The translations under genes were made by a program, and so were the position numbers. A DNA stretch of 64,000 nt from contig JAWODW010000097.1 of assembly GCA_046483065.1 (NCBI GenBank), positions 1 through 64,000 on the forward strand, in the 5' to 3' direction. Below, in pieces: positions 35,961 through 43,923 of this stretch. The stretch's first letter is position 1. Each line of letters opens with the position of its first letter. Source of the DNA: JAWVYT01 sp046483065. GTDB lineage: Bacteria > Gemmatimonadota > Gemmatimonadetes > Longimicrobiales > RSA9. The notes beneath the pieces are model-generated. The model was not told the DNA's origin and made no database searches. It saw only the letters and a program-made list of their open reading frames with translations.

Positions 35961-37487
35961 ATGCGCGCGATCCTCGCCATCGACCAGGGGACCACCGGGA
36001 GCACCAGCATGGTCATCGGAGAGGACGGGCGCGTGCTGGGGCGGGCGTACTCCGAGTTCCGGCAGCACTTCCCCGAGCCCGGGTGGGTGGAGCACGACGC
36101 CGGCGAGATCTGGGAGGTGACGCTGGCCGTGGCCCGGGAAGCCATGGCCGCCGCTGGCGCCCACGTGGCGAAAGGGACCGCGGGGACGGAAGGCGTGGAC
36201 GTGGCCGGGGTCGGGATCACGAACCAGCGGGAGACCGTCGTCGTCTGGGACCGGGAGACCGGCGAGCCGATCCATCGGGCCATCGTATGGCAGGACCGCC
36301 GCACGGCGGGTCGCTGCCGGGAGCTGGAAAAGGCGGGCGCTCTCCCTCTCGTCCGGGGCCGCACGGGCCTCGTCATCGACCCCTATTTCTCCGGCACCAA
36401 GATCGAGTGGATCCTGGATCACGTGGACGGCGCCCGGGAACGGGCGGCGGCCGGGGAGCTGGCGGCGGGCACCATCGACAGCTGGCTGATCTGGAAGCTC
36501 ACGGGCGGACGGGTCCACGCCACGGACCCGACCAACGCGTCGCGGACCATGCTCTACAACATCGACCGCCGGGAATGGGATGACGAGCTCCTCGACCTCC
36601 TGCGCGTGCCCCGGGCCGTCCTCCCGGAGGTCCGACCCTCCAGTGGCGATTTCGGCGCCACCCGGACCGAGCTCTTCGACCGCGCCATCCCCGTGGCCGG
36701 CGTGGCCGGCGACCAGCAGGCCGCCCTCTTCGGGCAGGGGTGCTGGCGGGCGGGGCTGGCCAAGAATACCTACGGCACCGGCGCGTTCCTGCTCCTGCAC
36801 ACCGGCCACGAGCGGATCGAGTCCGGGAGCGGGCTCCTGACCACCATCGCGTGCGACGAACGGGGTCAGCCGGCGTACGCGCTGGAGGGCGCCATCTTCG
36901 TGGCCGGCGCCGCCGTCCAGTGGCTCCGGGACGGGCTCGGGCTCCTGGCGACGGCGGACGAGACCGCCGGGCTGGCCGGCGACCTGCCCTCCAACGATGG
37001 CGTCTACTTCGTGCCGGCGTTCGTGGGGCTCGGCGCACCCCACTGGGAAGCGGAGGCCCGGGGCACCCTGGTGGGGCTGACCCGGGGCACCGACACCCGG
37101 CACCTGGCACGGGCCACCCTCGAGGCCATGGCCTACTCCACCCGAGACGTGCTCCTGTCCATGCAGAAGGACTCGGGCGTGGAGGCCCGGGAGCTGGCCG
37201 TGGACGGGGGCGCCGCGGACAACGACTGGATGATGCAGTTCCAGGCGGACATCCTGCGTCTCCCGGTGAGACGACCGCAGAACCTGGAGACCACCGCCCT
37301 CGGCGCCGCCGGCCTGGCGGGGCTCGCCACGGGCGTATGGGAGACCGCCGACGACTTCCTCGGCGTACGCCCGGAGCCCGATCACTTCGAGCCCGGCATG
37401 GACGACGACGCCCGCAACGCGCTCCTGGCCGGGTGGGCGCGGGCCGTGGAGACGGCGCTCCACTGGGCGCGGAGCCATGACGGCTGA
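35961..37487 (+). CDS. glpK: Glycerol kinase
   Basis: This 508-residue FGGY kinase has the standard length. Landmarks are AIDQGTTGSTSMV, VGITNQRETVVVWDRETGEP, IVWQDRRTA, YFSGTKIEWILDHV, NTYGTGAFLLLHTG and a C-terminal AVDGGAADNDWMMQFQADIL. It phosphorylates glycerol to glycerol 3-phosphate, feeding glycolysis and phospholipid synthesis. It begins immediately after maf with no gap. No glpF or glpD is nearby. Confidence 0.95.
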   Translation: MRAILAIDQGTTGSTSMVIGEDGRVLGRAYSEFRQHFPEPGWVEHDAGEIWEVTLAVAREAMAAAGAHVAKGTAGTEGVDVAGVGITNQRETVVVWDRETGEPIHRAIVWQDRRTAGRCRELEKAGALPLVRGRTGLVIDPYFSGTKIEWILDHVDGARERAAAGELAAGTIDSWLIWKLTGGRVHATDPTNASRTMLYNIDRREWDDELLDLLRVPRAVLPEVRPSSGDFGATRTELFDRAIPVAGVAGDQQAALFGQGCWRAGLAKNTYGTGAFLLLHTGHERIESGSGLLTTIACDERGQPAYALEGAIFVAGAAVQWLRDGLGLLATADETAGLAGDLPSNDGVYFVPAFVGLGAPHWEAEARGTLVGLTRGTDTRHLARATLEAMAYSTRDVLLSMQKDSGVEARELAVDGGAADNDWMMQFQADILRLPVRRPQNLETTALGAAGLAGLATGVWETADDFLGVRPEPDHFEPGMDDDARNALLAGWARAVETALHWARSHDG

Positions 37488-37962
37488 TCCGGCGGTGGAC
37501 CGGCCGCTGCGCGTGGCCGTGGCCGGGGCCGGCGCCGCGGACCCGGAGCTCGCGCAGCTGGCCGAGGAGGTGGGTCGCCGGATCGCAGAAGCGGGCGCCG
37601 TGCTGATCTGCGGCGGTCTCGGCGGCGTCATGGAGGCCGCGGCCCGCGGGTGCGCGGAGGCCGGTGGGCTCACCATCGGGATCCTGCCCGGCACCGACGC
37701 CGCCAGCGCCAACCCTCATATTCGGATTCCGCTTCCCACGGGGCTCGGCGAGGCCCGGAATGTGCTCATCGGTCGGACCGCCCACGTGGTCATCGCCGTC
37801 GGCGGGCGCTGGGGCACGCTCTCGGAGGTCGCCATGGCCCGGAAGGTGGGCGTCCCCGTCGTCCTTCTCCGGCCGGACCTGACCCAGGCCCTCGAGCTGC
37901 CCGTGGCGGAGTCGGCAGAGGACGCGATCCGGCTGGCGCTCCAGGCTGGAGGGCGGTCGTGA
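37477..37962 (+). CDS. LOG/SLOG-type nucleotide-binding protein (TIGR00725 family)
   Basis: This 161-residue protein overlaps glpK by 11 bases. A Rossmann-like LOG fold is visible: VAVAGAGAADPELAQLAEEVG, GAVLICGGLGGVMEAAARG, GEARNVLIGRTAHVVIAVGGRWGTLSE. Related LOG proteins cleave nucleoside 5'-monophosphates (cytokinin activation in plants), while this smaller subgroup has no assigned function. The GGxGxMxA and PGGxGTxxE-type motifs differ (GGRWGTLSE), which may mean that it binds rather than cleaves its ligand. Confidence 0.75.
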   Translation: MTADPAVDRPLRVAVAGAGAADPELAQLAEEVGRRIAEAGAVLICGGLGGVMEAAARGCAEAGGLTIGILPGTDAASANPHIRIPLPTGLGEARNVLIGRTAHVVIAVGGRWGTLSEVAMARKVGVPVVLLRPDLTQALELPVAESAEDAIRLALQAGGRS

Positions 37963-38297
37963 GTCTCTGCCCCGTGGTCCTGGGCGTGCTCGTGACGTGC
38001 GCACCGCCGCCCCCAGGCCCGGCCCCGTCCGCGGCGTCGGCCGATCGCTGGATCGCGGAGGACAAGGCCCAGCACTTCGCCATGTCCTTCGCCGCCACCA
38101 GTATGACGTATGGAGTGGCCCGGATCGCCCTGGAGCCGGCCCCGGCCCGCACCACGGCTGCAGGTGTGGCCGTGATGCTCGGGGTCGGAAAAGAGCTCTT
38201 CGATGCCCGCCGAGGCGGGCCGTTCAGCCTCAAGGACCTGGCGTGGGACGCCGCCGGCGTCGCACTGGGATACACCTTTGTCCAACGGATAGACTGA
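37959..38297 (+). CDS. YfiM/DUF2279-type small lipoprotein
   Basis: This 112-residue protein starts at GTG 37959, overlapping the previous stop by four bases. The N-terminus (CPVVLGVLVTC) ends in a lipobox-like LVTC, so lipidation at Cys14 is likely. The body carries DKAQHFAMSFAATSMTYGVAR and GKELFDARRGGPFSLKDLAWDAAGVALG, two helices with acidic/His residues typical of YfiM-like proteins. The function is unknown. Confidence 0.65.
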   Translation: MSLCPVVLGVLVTCAPPPPGPAPSAASADRWIAEDKAQHFAMSFAATSMTYGVARIALEPAPARTTAAGVAVMLGVGKELFDARRGGPFSLKDLAWDAAGVALGYTFVQRID

Positions 38298-38298
38298 T

Positions 38299-38529
38299 AT
38301 GTCGGAAATCGTCGTGATCGTGATCCTTGGTGTCATCGCTCTGGGCGCCGTGGCCTACCCGCTCCTCGTGGGGCGGGAACGGTATGACGACGCCGACGAG
38401 CTCGAGGCCGAGATCCGCCGGTACCGGGAGGCGCTGGCGGCGGACACGGTCTGCCCCCGGTGCAAGCACCCGAACGTGCCCGACGCCCGTTTCTGCGCCG
38501 CGTGCGGGCGCGCCCTGGACGAGGACTGA
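38299..38529 (+). CDS. Small membrane-anchored zinc-ribbon protein
   Basis: This 76-residue protein has one N-terminal transmembrane helix (IVVIVILGVIALGAVAYPLLV), a short acidic helix, and a zinc ribbon with four Cys: CPRC-x10-FCAAC. It starts one base after the lipoprotein stop. Such tail-domain proteins are common in this phylum-type and may serve as adaptors. No specific partner is known. Confidence 0.7.
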   Translation: MSEIVVIVILGVIALGAVAYPLLVGRERYDDADELEAEIRRYREALAADTVCPRCKHPNVPDARFCAACGRALDED

Positions 38530-38648
38530 CGAGAGGACCCCATGGCGGCGCTTCGCACGGGAACGGCCCTTGCGTCCGGATGGGGGACGTCTAACCCTAA
38601 GCAGCATGGGACGCGAAACCCTTGACTGATCCGTTTTCAGGAGGAACC

Positions 38649-39263
38649 ATGGCTTACCCGTTTGAGCTCCCCGACCTGCCGTACGCCTTCGACGCACTGG
38701 AGCCCCATATCGATGCCCGGACGATGGAGATCCATCACGACCGGCATCACGCGGGCTACACGAAGAAGTTGAACGCGGCCCTCGAAGGCCACCCCGACTG
38801 GCAGGGCCGGGAAATTGAAGATCTCCTGGCGAACCTCGGGAGCGTGCCCGAGGAGATCCGGACCGCCGTCCGCAACAACGGGGGCGGTTTCACGAACCAC
38901 TCCCTCTTCTGGAACATCATGTCGCCCGACGGCGGCGGGACCCCGTCCGGCGCCCTGGGCGACGCCATCGACGACGCTTTTGGCTCGTTCAGCGCCTTCA
39001 AGGACAGCCTCACGAACGCGGCCACCGGGCAGTTCGGCAGCGGTTGGGGCTGGCTCGTGCTGAGCGGCGGAAAGCTCAAGGTGTACAGCACGCCGAACCA
39101 GGACAGCCCGTTCATGAACGGGGACCGGCCGATCCTTGGTGTGGACGTGTGGGAGCACGCGTACTACCTGAATTACCAGAACGCCCGGGGCGCCTACGTG
39201 AACGCGTGGTGGAACGTGGTCGACTGGGACGCAGTGGCCGAGAAGTACAGCAACGCCACCTGA
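38649..39263 (+). CDS. sodA: Fe/Mn superoxide dismutase
   Basis: ATG 38649 follows AGGAGGAACC and gives 204 residues. The metal ligands are visible: His in EIHHDRHHAGY, His in NHSLFWNIM, and Asp and His in VDVWEHAYYLNYQN. The motif GSGWGWLVL is also present. It dismutates superoxide in the cytoplasm. Residues near the ligands do not clearly separate iron from manganese use. TTGCGT at 38570 and TAACCC at 38592 could form its promoter (16-base spacer), low confidence. It is followed one base later by the threonine aldolase. Confidence 0.93.
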   Translation: MAYPFELPDLPYAFDALEPHIDARTMEIHHDRHHAGYTKKLNAALEGHPDWQGREIEDLLANLGSVPEEIRTAVRNNGGGFTNHSLFWNIMSPDGGGTPSGALGDAIDDAFGSFSAFKDSLTNAATGQFGSGWGWLVLSGGKLKVYSTPNQDSPFMNGDRPILGVDVWEHAYYLNYQNARGAYVNAWWNVVDWDAVAEKYSNAT

Positions 39264-39264
39264 C

Positions 39265-40308
39265 GTGACGGACCGGGTGATCGACCTCCGGAGCGACACC
39301 GTCACTCGACCGACGCCGAGCATGCGGGAGGCTATCGCCGCAGCGGAGGTCGGGGATGACCAGCTCGGGGATGACCCGACGGTCCGTCGCCTCGAGGAAC
39401 GCATTGCCGAGTTGCTGGGGAAGGAGAGAGCCCTTTTCTTCCCCAGCGGTATTATGGCCAACGAGGCCGCCATCGTGGTCCACGGACGGCCCGGCACGGA
39501 GGCCGTGGTGGAGGCCTCCTGCCACCTCATCGACTGGGAGGAGGCCGCCGCCGCGGCCTGGGCCGGGATGCAGCTGCGGCCGGTGCCCACCGACGACGGG
39601 GTCCTCACCCCCGACGCCGTCCGCGACGCCATACGGCCCGCCTCCAATCCGTACCAGCCGGAGACCTCGCTCGTCTGCGTGGAGAACACCCACAACGCCG
39701 CCGGCGGGAAGGTGGTGCCCCTGGAGACGCTCCAGGCGGTCCGGGCCGTGGCGGACGAGCACGGCCTGCCCATCCACATGGACGGCGCACGCCTCTGGCA
39801 CGCCGCCGTGGCCGCCGGGGTGCCCCTCGACGCGTACGCCGAGCCCGTGGACACCGTCATGGTCACCCTCTCCAAGGGACTGGGCTGTCCCGTGGGCTCG
39901 CTACTGGCCGGCCCCGCCGAGCTCATGGACCGGGCCTGGCGCGTCCGACGCCGCATGGGCGGCTCCATGCGCCAGTCGGGGATCCTGGCCGCCGCGGGGC
40001 TCTACGCACTCGACCATCACCTCGACCGCCTGGCCGAGGATCACCGCCGGGCGCAGCTCCTGGCAGAGTTGGCCGGTGAGATCGACGGGGTCGAACCCGT
40101 TGTGCCCGAGACGAACATCGTCATGTTGAACATCTTGCGTGACGACCGCGACGCAGACACCATAGTAGCCCGTCTCGCTGATCGCGGTGTGCGACTCAGC
40201 ATGTTCTCTTCGACCCGCCTGCGCGCGGTCACGCACCTGGACGTCGATGACGACGGCGTGCGCGCCGCCATGCAAGCACTCTCGAATGCTTTTGCACAGC
40301 CCCGTTAA
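39265..40308 (+). CDS. ltaE: Low-specificity L-threonine aldolase
   Basis: This 347-residue fold-type I PLP enzyme has DLRSDTVTRPTPSMREAI at the start, the PLP lysine in MVTLSKGLGCPVGSLL, and ENTHNAAGGKVVPLE. It cleaves threonine or allo-threonine to glycine and acetaldehyde. GTG 39265 is one base after the sodA stop, so the two are probably cotranscribed. Confidence 0.9.
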   Translation: MTDRVIDLRSDTVTRPTPSMREAIAAAEVGDDQLGDDPTVRRLEERIAELLGKERALFFPSGIMANEAAIVVHGRPGTEAVVEASCHLIDWEEAAAAAWAGMQLRPVPTDDGVLTPDAVRDAIRPASNPYQPETSLVCVENTHNAAGGKVVPLETLQAVRAVADEHGLPIHMDGARLWHAAVAAGVPLDAYAEPVDTVMVTLSKGLGCPVGSLLAGPAELMDRAWRVRRRMGGSMRQSGILAAAGLYALDHHLDRLAEDHRRAQLLAELAGEIDGVEPVVPETNIVMLNILRDDRDADTIVARLADRGVRLSMFSSTRLRAVTHLDVDDDGVRAAMQALSNAFAQPR

Positions 40309-40330
40309 TGACGTTGAAAGGAGGAGCCGG

Positions 40331-40861
40331 ATGAGCAGAATCGCCTTCCTGGTCCCGCTGGCTGCAATGACACTGGCCGCGTGCGGCGGTGGTGAGCCGC
40401 CGCCGGAGCCGCCGCCACCAGACACGGTGGTCCAGCTCGACACCATCACCATCACCCGTGAAGTGGAGCCGCCGCTCCCCGAGGGCCGCCTCTCCAACAT
40501 CTGCCTGGCCAACGGCCAGAGCGTGGAGATCCGGATCTCGCCGGCCGGTGACACGCTCGTGGGACCGCGCCGCGTGCCCCTCAGTGACCTCGGGCCCGCC
40601 ATCGGGTTCGTCGGCAGCTACGCCGGTGGGGAGATGTGGTTCGTCGAGGACGAGCCCCTCACCTTCGAGGACCGCGAGTTCAGCAAGTTCGGGCAGCCCG
40701 AGAGTCGCGACTGCCGGAGCATGAAGATCGTCGGCGATGCACAAGACGTGAACATCTTCGCCGAGGTGACAGCCTCCTCGCCGTTCGAAATCCTCTTCGT
40801 GCCCGTGCGACCCGGCGTGTTCCAGTCGTACCAGACACAGGTTGGGCGCGTGCGCGGCTGA
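40331..40861 (+). CDS. Putative lipoprotein
   Basis: ATG 40331 follows AAAGGAGGAG and gives 176 residues. The signal peptide MSRIAFLVPLAAMTLAAC ends in a lipobox (LAAC), so Cys18 is likely lipidated. A Pro-rich tether (PPPEPPPP) and a 130-residue soluble domain follow, with SNICLANGQSVEIRIS and a second Cys (SRDCRSM), which may form a disulfide. No family is recognised. It stands 22 bases after the aldolase. Confidence 0.65.
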   Translation: MSRIAFLVPLAAMTLAACGGGEPPPEPPPPDTVVQLDTITITREVEPPLPEGRLSNICLANGQSVEIRISPAGDTLVGPRRVPLSDLGPAIGFVGSYAGGEMWFVEDEPLTFEDREFSKFGQPESRDCRSMKIVGDAQDVNIFAEVTASSPFEILFVPVRPGVFQSYQTQVGRVRG

Positions 40862-41114
40862 CGGACAAAGCCCCTTCGCGGTGGGCCCGATCCCCGGTTC
40901 CACGCCAAGGGACGAAGAACTGCGTCAGGACGCGAAGTCCAGCCTCGACGGCAGGGCGCCGGCCTTCCCGGTGGAGCCAGCTTCGGAGTATGGCTTTGAA
41001 CCGGTAGGGTCGGGGTTCGTCTTCGCGGCTTGTCGGATCTCTTGGCGCCTTCGCGTGAATCAGAGGGTTGCCGTGCCGCGGGCCGGGGGACGCGCCGGCA
41101 CCCGTAATCCGACC

Positions 41115-41143
41115 TTGCATTCTGCCGTGCGAAGGGCTACACT
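41115..41143 (+). promoter_or_regulatory. Promoter-like site for recA
   Basis: TTGCAT (41115-41120), a 17-base spacer and TACACT (41138-41143) lie about 160 bases before recA. Confidence 0.5.
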
Positions 41144-41167
41144 CCCTTCGGGTTCTGTTCGGTGCCG

Positions 41168-41182
41168 GGAACGGCCGGTTCC
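41168..41182 (+). promoter_or_regulatory. Inverted repeat, possible recA operator
   Basis: GGAAC-GGCCG-GTTCC lies about 25 bases after the -10. It resembles LexA boxes of the GAAC-N4-GTTC kind but with a 5-base spacer, so the assignment is weak. Confidence 0.3.
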
Positions 41183-41304
41183 GACATGACGCTGTCCCGA
41201 TGCGCCCTTCCCAGGGGCTGGGGCACCGGACATCTTGGAGGGACGGCAGCACCCCTGCCGTACCGGCGGTGCAGGTTCTCATGGATCAACCACGCGACAG
41301 GTGA

Positions 41305-42369
<1,065 letters not shown>

Positions 42370-42416
42370 CTCGAAAGCCGGCTCCGGCCAGGTGCGAGCC
42401 GGGTCATCGGGCAGAG

Positions 42417-42455
42417 AAGAGGCGCCACCGGACCCGTTCCCGGTGGCGCCTCTTT
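42417..42455 (+). terminator. Bidirectional terminator between recA and the propeller lipoprotein gene
   Basis: A perfect 15-bp stem (AAGAGGCGCCACCGG / CCGGTGGCGCCTCTT) with an 8-base loop ends in TTT on the + strand. It starts with AAGA, giving a U-run on the opposite transcript. Confidence 0.75.
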
Positions 42456-42468
42456 GTGCAGCGGGCTG

Positions 42469-43725
42469 CTACTCGCCTTCTGCTGTCGGCGCGGCCCCGC
42501 GGTTCACCGTCATCCGGGCCACGTACTGGACGTCCATCTCGTCGCGTAGCACGCCATAGAGGTTGCCGTCAATGAAGGCGAGGGGCGTGAAGCGGGGGGG
42601 CATCTGAAGGGTGCCCATGAACCGACCGTCGCCATCGAAGATCTCCCAGGTGGCGCTGCCCATGTCCTGGATGTCGAAGGTGCCACCGAGCTCCCGGATC
42701 TCGTCGGGCGTCTGGATCCGCTGGACCCAGAGACTGCCATCGGGGCCGCCGAGGATGTTGGCGTAGGCCGGGTAGGACGCAGCGAAATTGAGCGCCTGTG
42801 ACATCATGGTCAGCGCCTCCGGCGGCATCCCTTGATCCCTCCAGAGCCCTTCCACGATCCGCCGGAACTCGGCCTCATCGCTATCCGTGATGCGACGTGG
42901 CTCGAAGGGTTTGCGCACGATCCGTGTCAGCGTCCCGTCCGTCGAGTAGATGTTCAGGCTGTACTCGGAGTTGATTCCCGTGATCAGGTGCCCGTCCGGG
43001 CCCAGCGTCCACATGGGCTCCGACTCGAACAGGGTGATGTTGGGCGTGTTGCCCGCGAAGCTGACCGACTCGCCGATGGGCATCCGGAGGAGGGTGTCGA
43101 TCACCTCACCGGTGGGCTCCCGTCGGATGAGGAGGTTCATCGGCTCCACGTCCTCCTGCCCCGGGAACGCCATGACCATGGCCTGCTGGACCAGCTCGTC
43201 GGCCGGCATCTTCATCCACTTGATGGCGACCCCGCCGGTCATGGGGAGCTGCCGGCTCCCGGCGAGTTCTCCCGCGGCGGTGTAGAGCGTGATCCGCTGC
43301 TGCGTCACGTCGGGGACCACCACCGTGTCGCCGGGGGCGACGAAGACGGGGCCCGCCGCCTGCCCGAGCTCACCGGGGCCGGAGCCCGCCTGGCCGATGG
43401 TGGCCACGAACTCGCCGGCCGGGTCGAACACCCGAACCTCCCGGGCCTGCTGGTCGATGACGTAGACGCGGCCATCCTCGCCCACGTCGATCCCGGCGAT
43501 CTGGCCGAACTGGTACTCGGCCGCACCTTCGGCGGCGCCAATGACCATATCCTGCTCGACGGTCCAGGCGTCGCCCGGTCCCCACACGCCGTCGCCGGCG
43601 TTCATGACGATCTCCACACCGGCGCTGTCGGTTACGGTGCCCTGCCACTCGCCGCTCGCGCCGCAGCCGGCGAGGGTGAGAGCGGTGGCGAGGCCGAGCG
43701 GAAGGCGCGTGCCGGGGCGGTGCAT
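42469..43725 (-). CDS. Six-bladed beta-propeller lipoprotein
   Basis: This 418-residue protein has a signal peptide with lipobox (LATALTLAGC, Cys21). Repeated blade motifs follow: GQIAGIDVGEDGRVYVIDQQAREVRVFDPAGEF, WTLGPDGHLITG, NILGGPDGSLWVQRI. This pattern of NHL-like blades is common in large paralogous families of secreted proteins in this kind of bacterium. Ligands are unknown, and binding of sugars or proteins at the cell surface is typical for the fold. It faces recA across a shared terminator. Confidence 0.8.
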   Translation of the reverse strand: MHRPGTRLPLGLATALTLAGCGASGEWQGTVTDSAGVEIVMNAGDGVWGPGDAWTVEQDMVIGAAEGAAEYQFGQIAGIDVGEDGRVYVIDQQAREVRVFDPAGEFVATIGQAGSGPGELGQAAGPVFVAPGDTVVVPDVTQQRITLYTAAGELAGSRQLPMTGGVAIKWMKMPADELVQQAMVMAFPGQEDVEPMNLLIRREPTGEVIDTLLRMPIGESVSFAGNTPNITLFESEPMWTLGPDGHLITGINSEYSLNIYSTDGTLTRIVRKPFEPRRITDSDEAEFRRIVEGLWRDQGMPPEALTMMSQALNFAASYPAYANILGGPDGSLWVQRIQTPDEIRELGGTFDIQDMGSATWEIFDGDGRFMGTLQMPPRFTPLAFIDGNLYGVLRDEMDVQYVARMTVNRGAAPTAEGE

Positions 43726-43850
43726 CGTCGTATCTCCGGTTCGTTGGAAACGTGGGTCCCGTCAGCAGTACGAGACCGGCGTGTTTGCGCTTCAAACCGC
43801 GTCACCATGTATCATGGCAGGGCGTCCGGGGTATGGCCATGACCCGGTGC

Positions 43851-43879
43851 TTCGCATCGGGGGAGCCACGCTCTATATT
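43851..43879 (+). promoter_or_regulatory. Promoter-like site for alaS
   Basis: TTCGCA (43851-43856), a 17-base spacer and TATATT (43874-43879, continuing TAAC) lie about 45 bases before the alaS ATG. Confidence 0.45.
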
Positions 43880-43923
43880 TAACGTTTGGCTCGAGGCCGC
43901 ATCAACCAGTCTGACGAGAGAGT

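Larger units (their letters stand above)
40862..41304. other. 443-base non-coding region upstream of recA
   Basis: No convincing gene or RNA is seen in this stretch. Short frames here lack start signals and family motifs. It holds a plausible recA promoter (41115-41143) and an inverted repeat (41168-41182). On the minus strand, around 41035-41065, it has a TTCACGCGAAGGCGCCAAG-type stretch similar to decayed intergenic repeats. Confidence 0.5.

Noticed and set aside
35235..37712. 825-codon open frame on the minus strand
   Set aside because: It is antisense to maf and glpK, and the sense products are unmistakable.
41200..41300. Extra coding gene before recA
   Set aside because: Short frames lack start signals and look like G+C noise.
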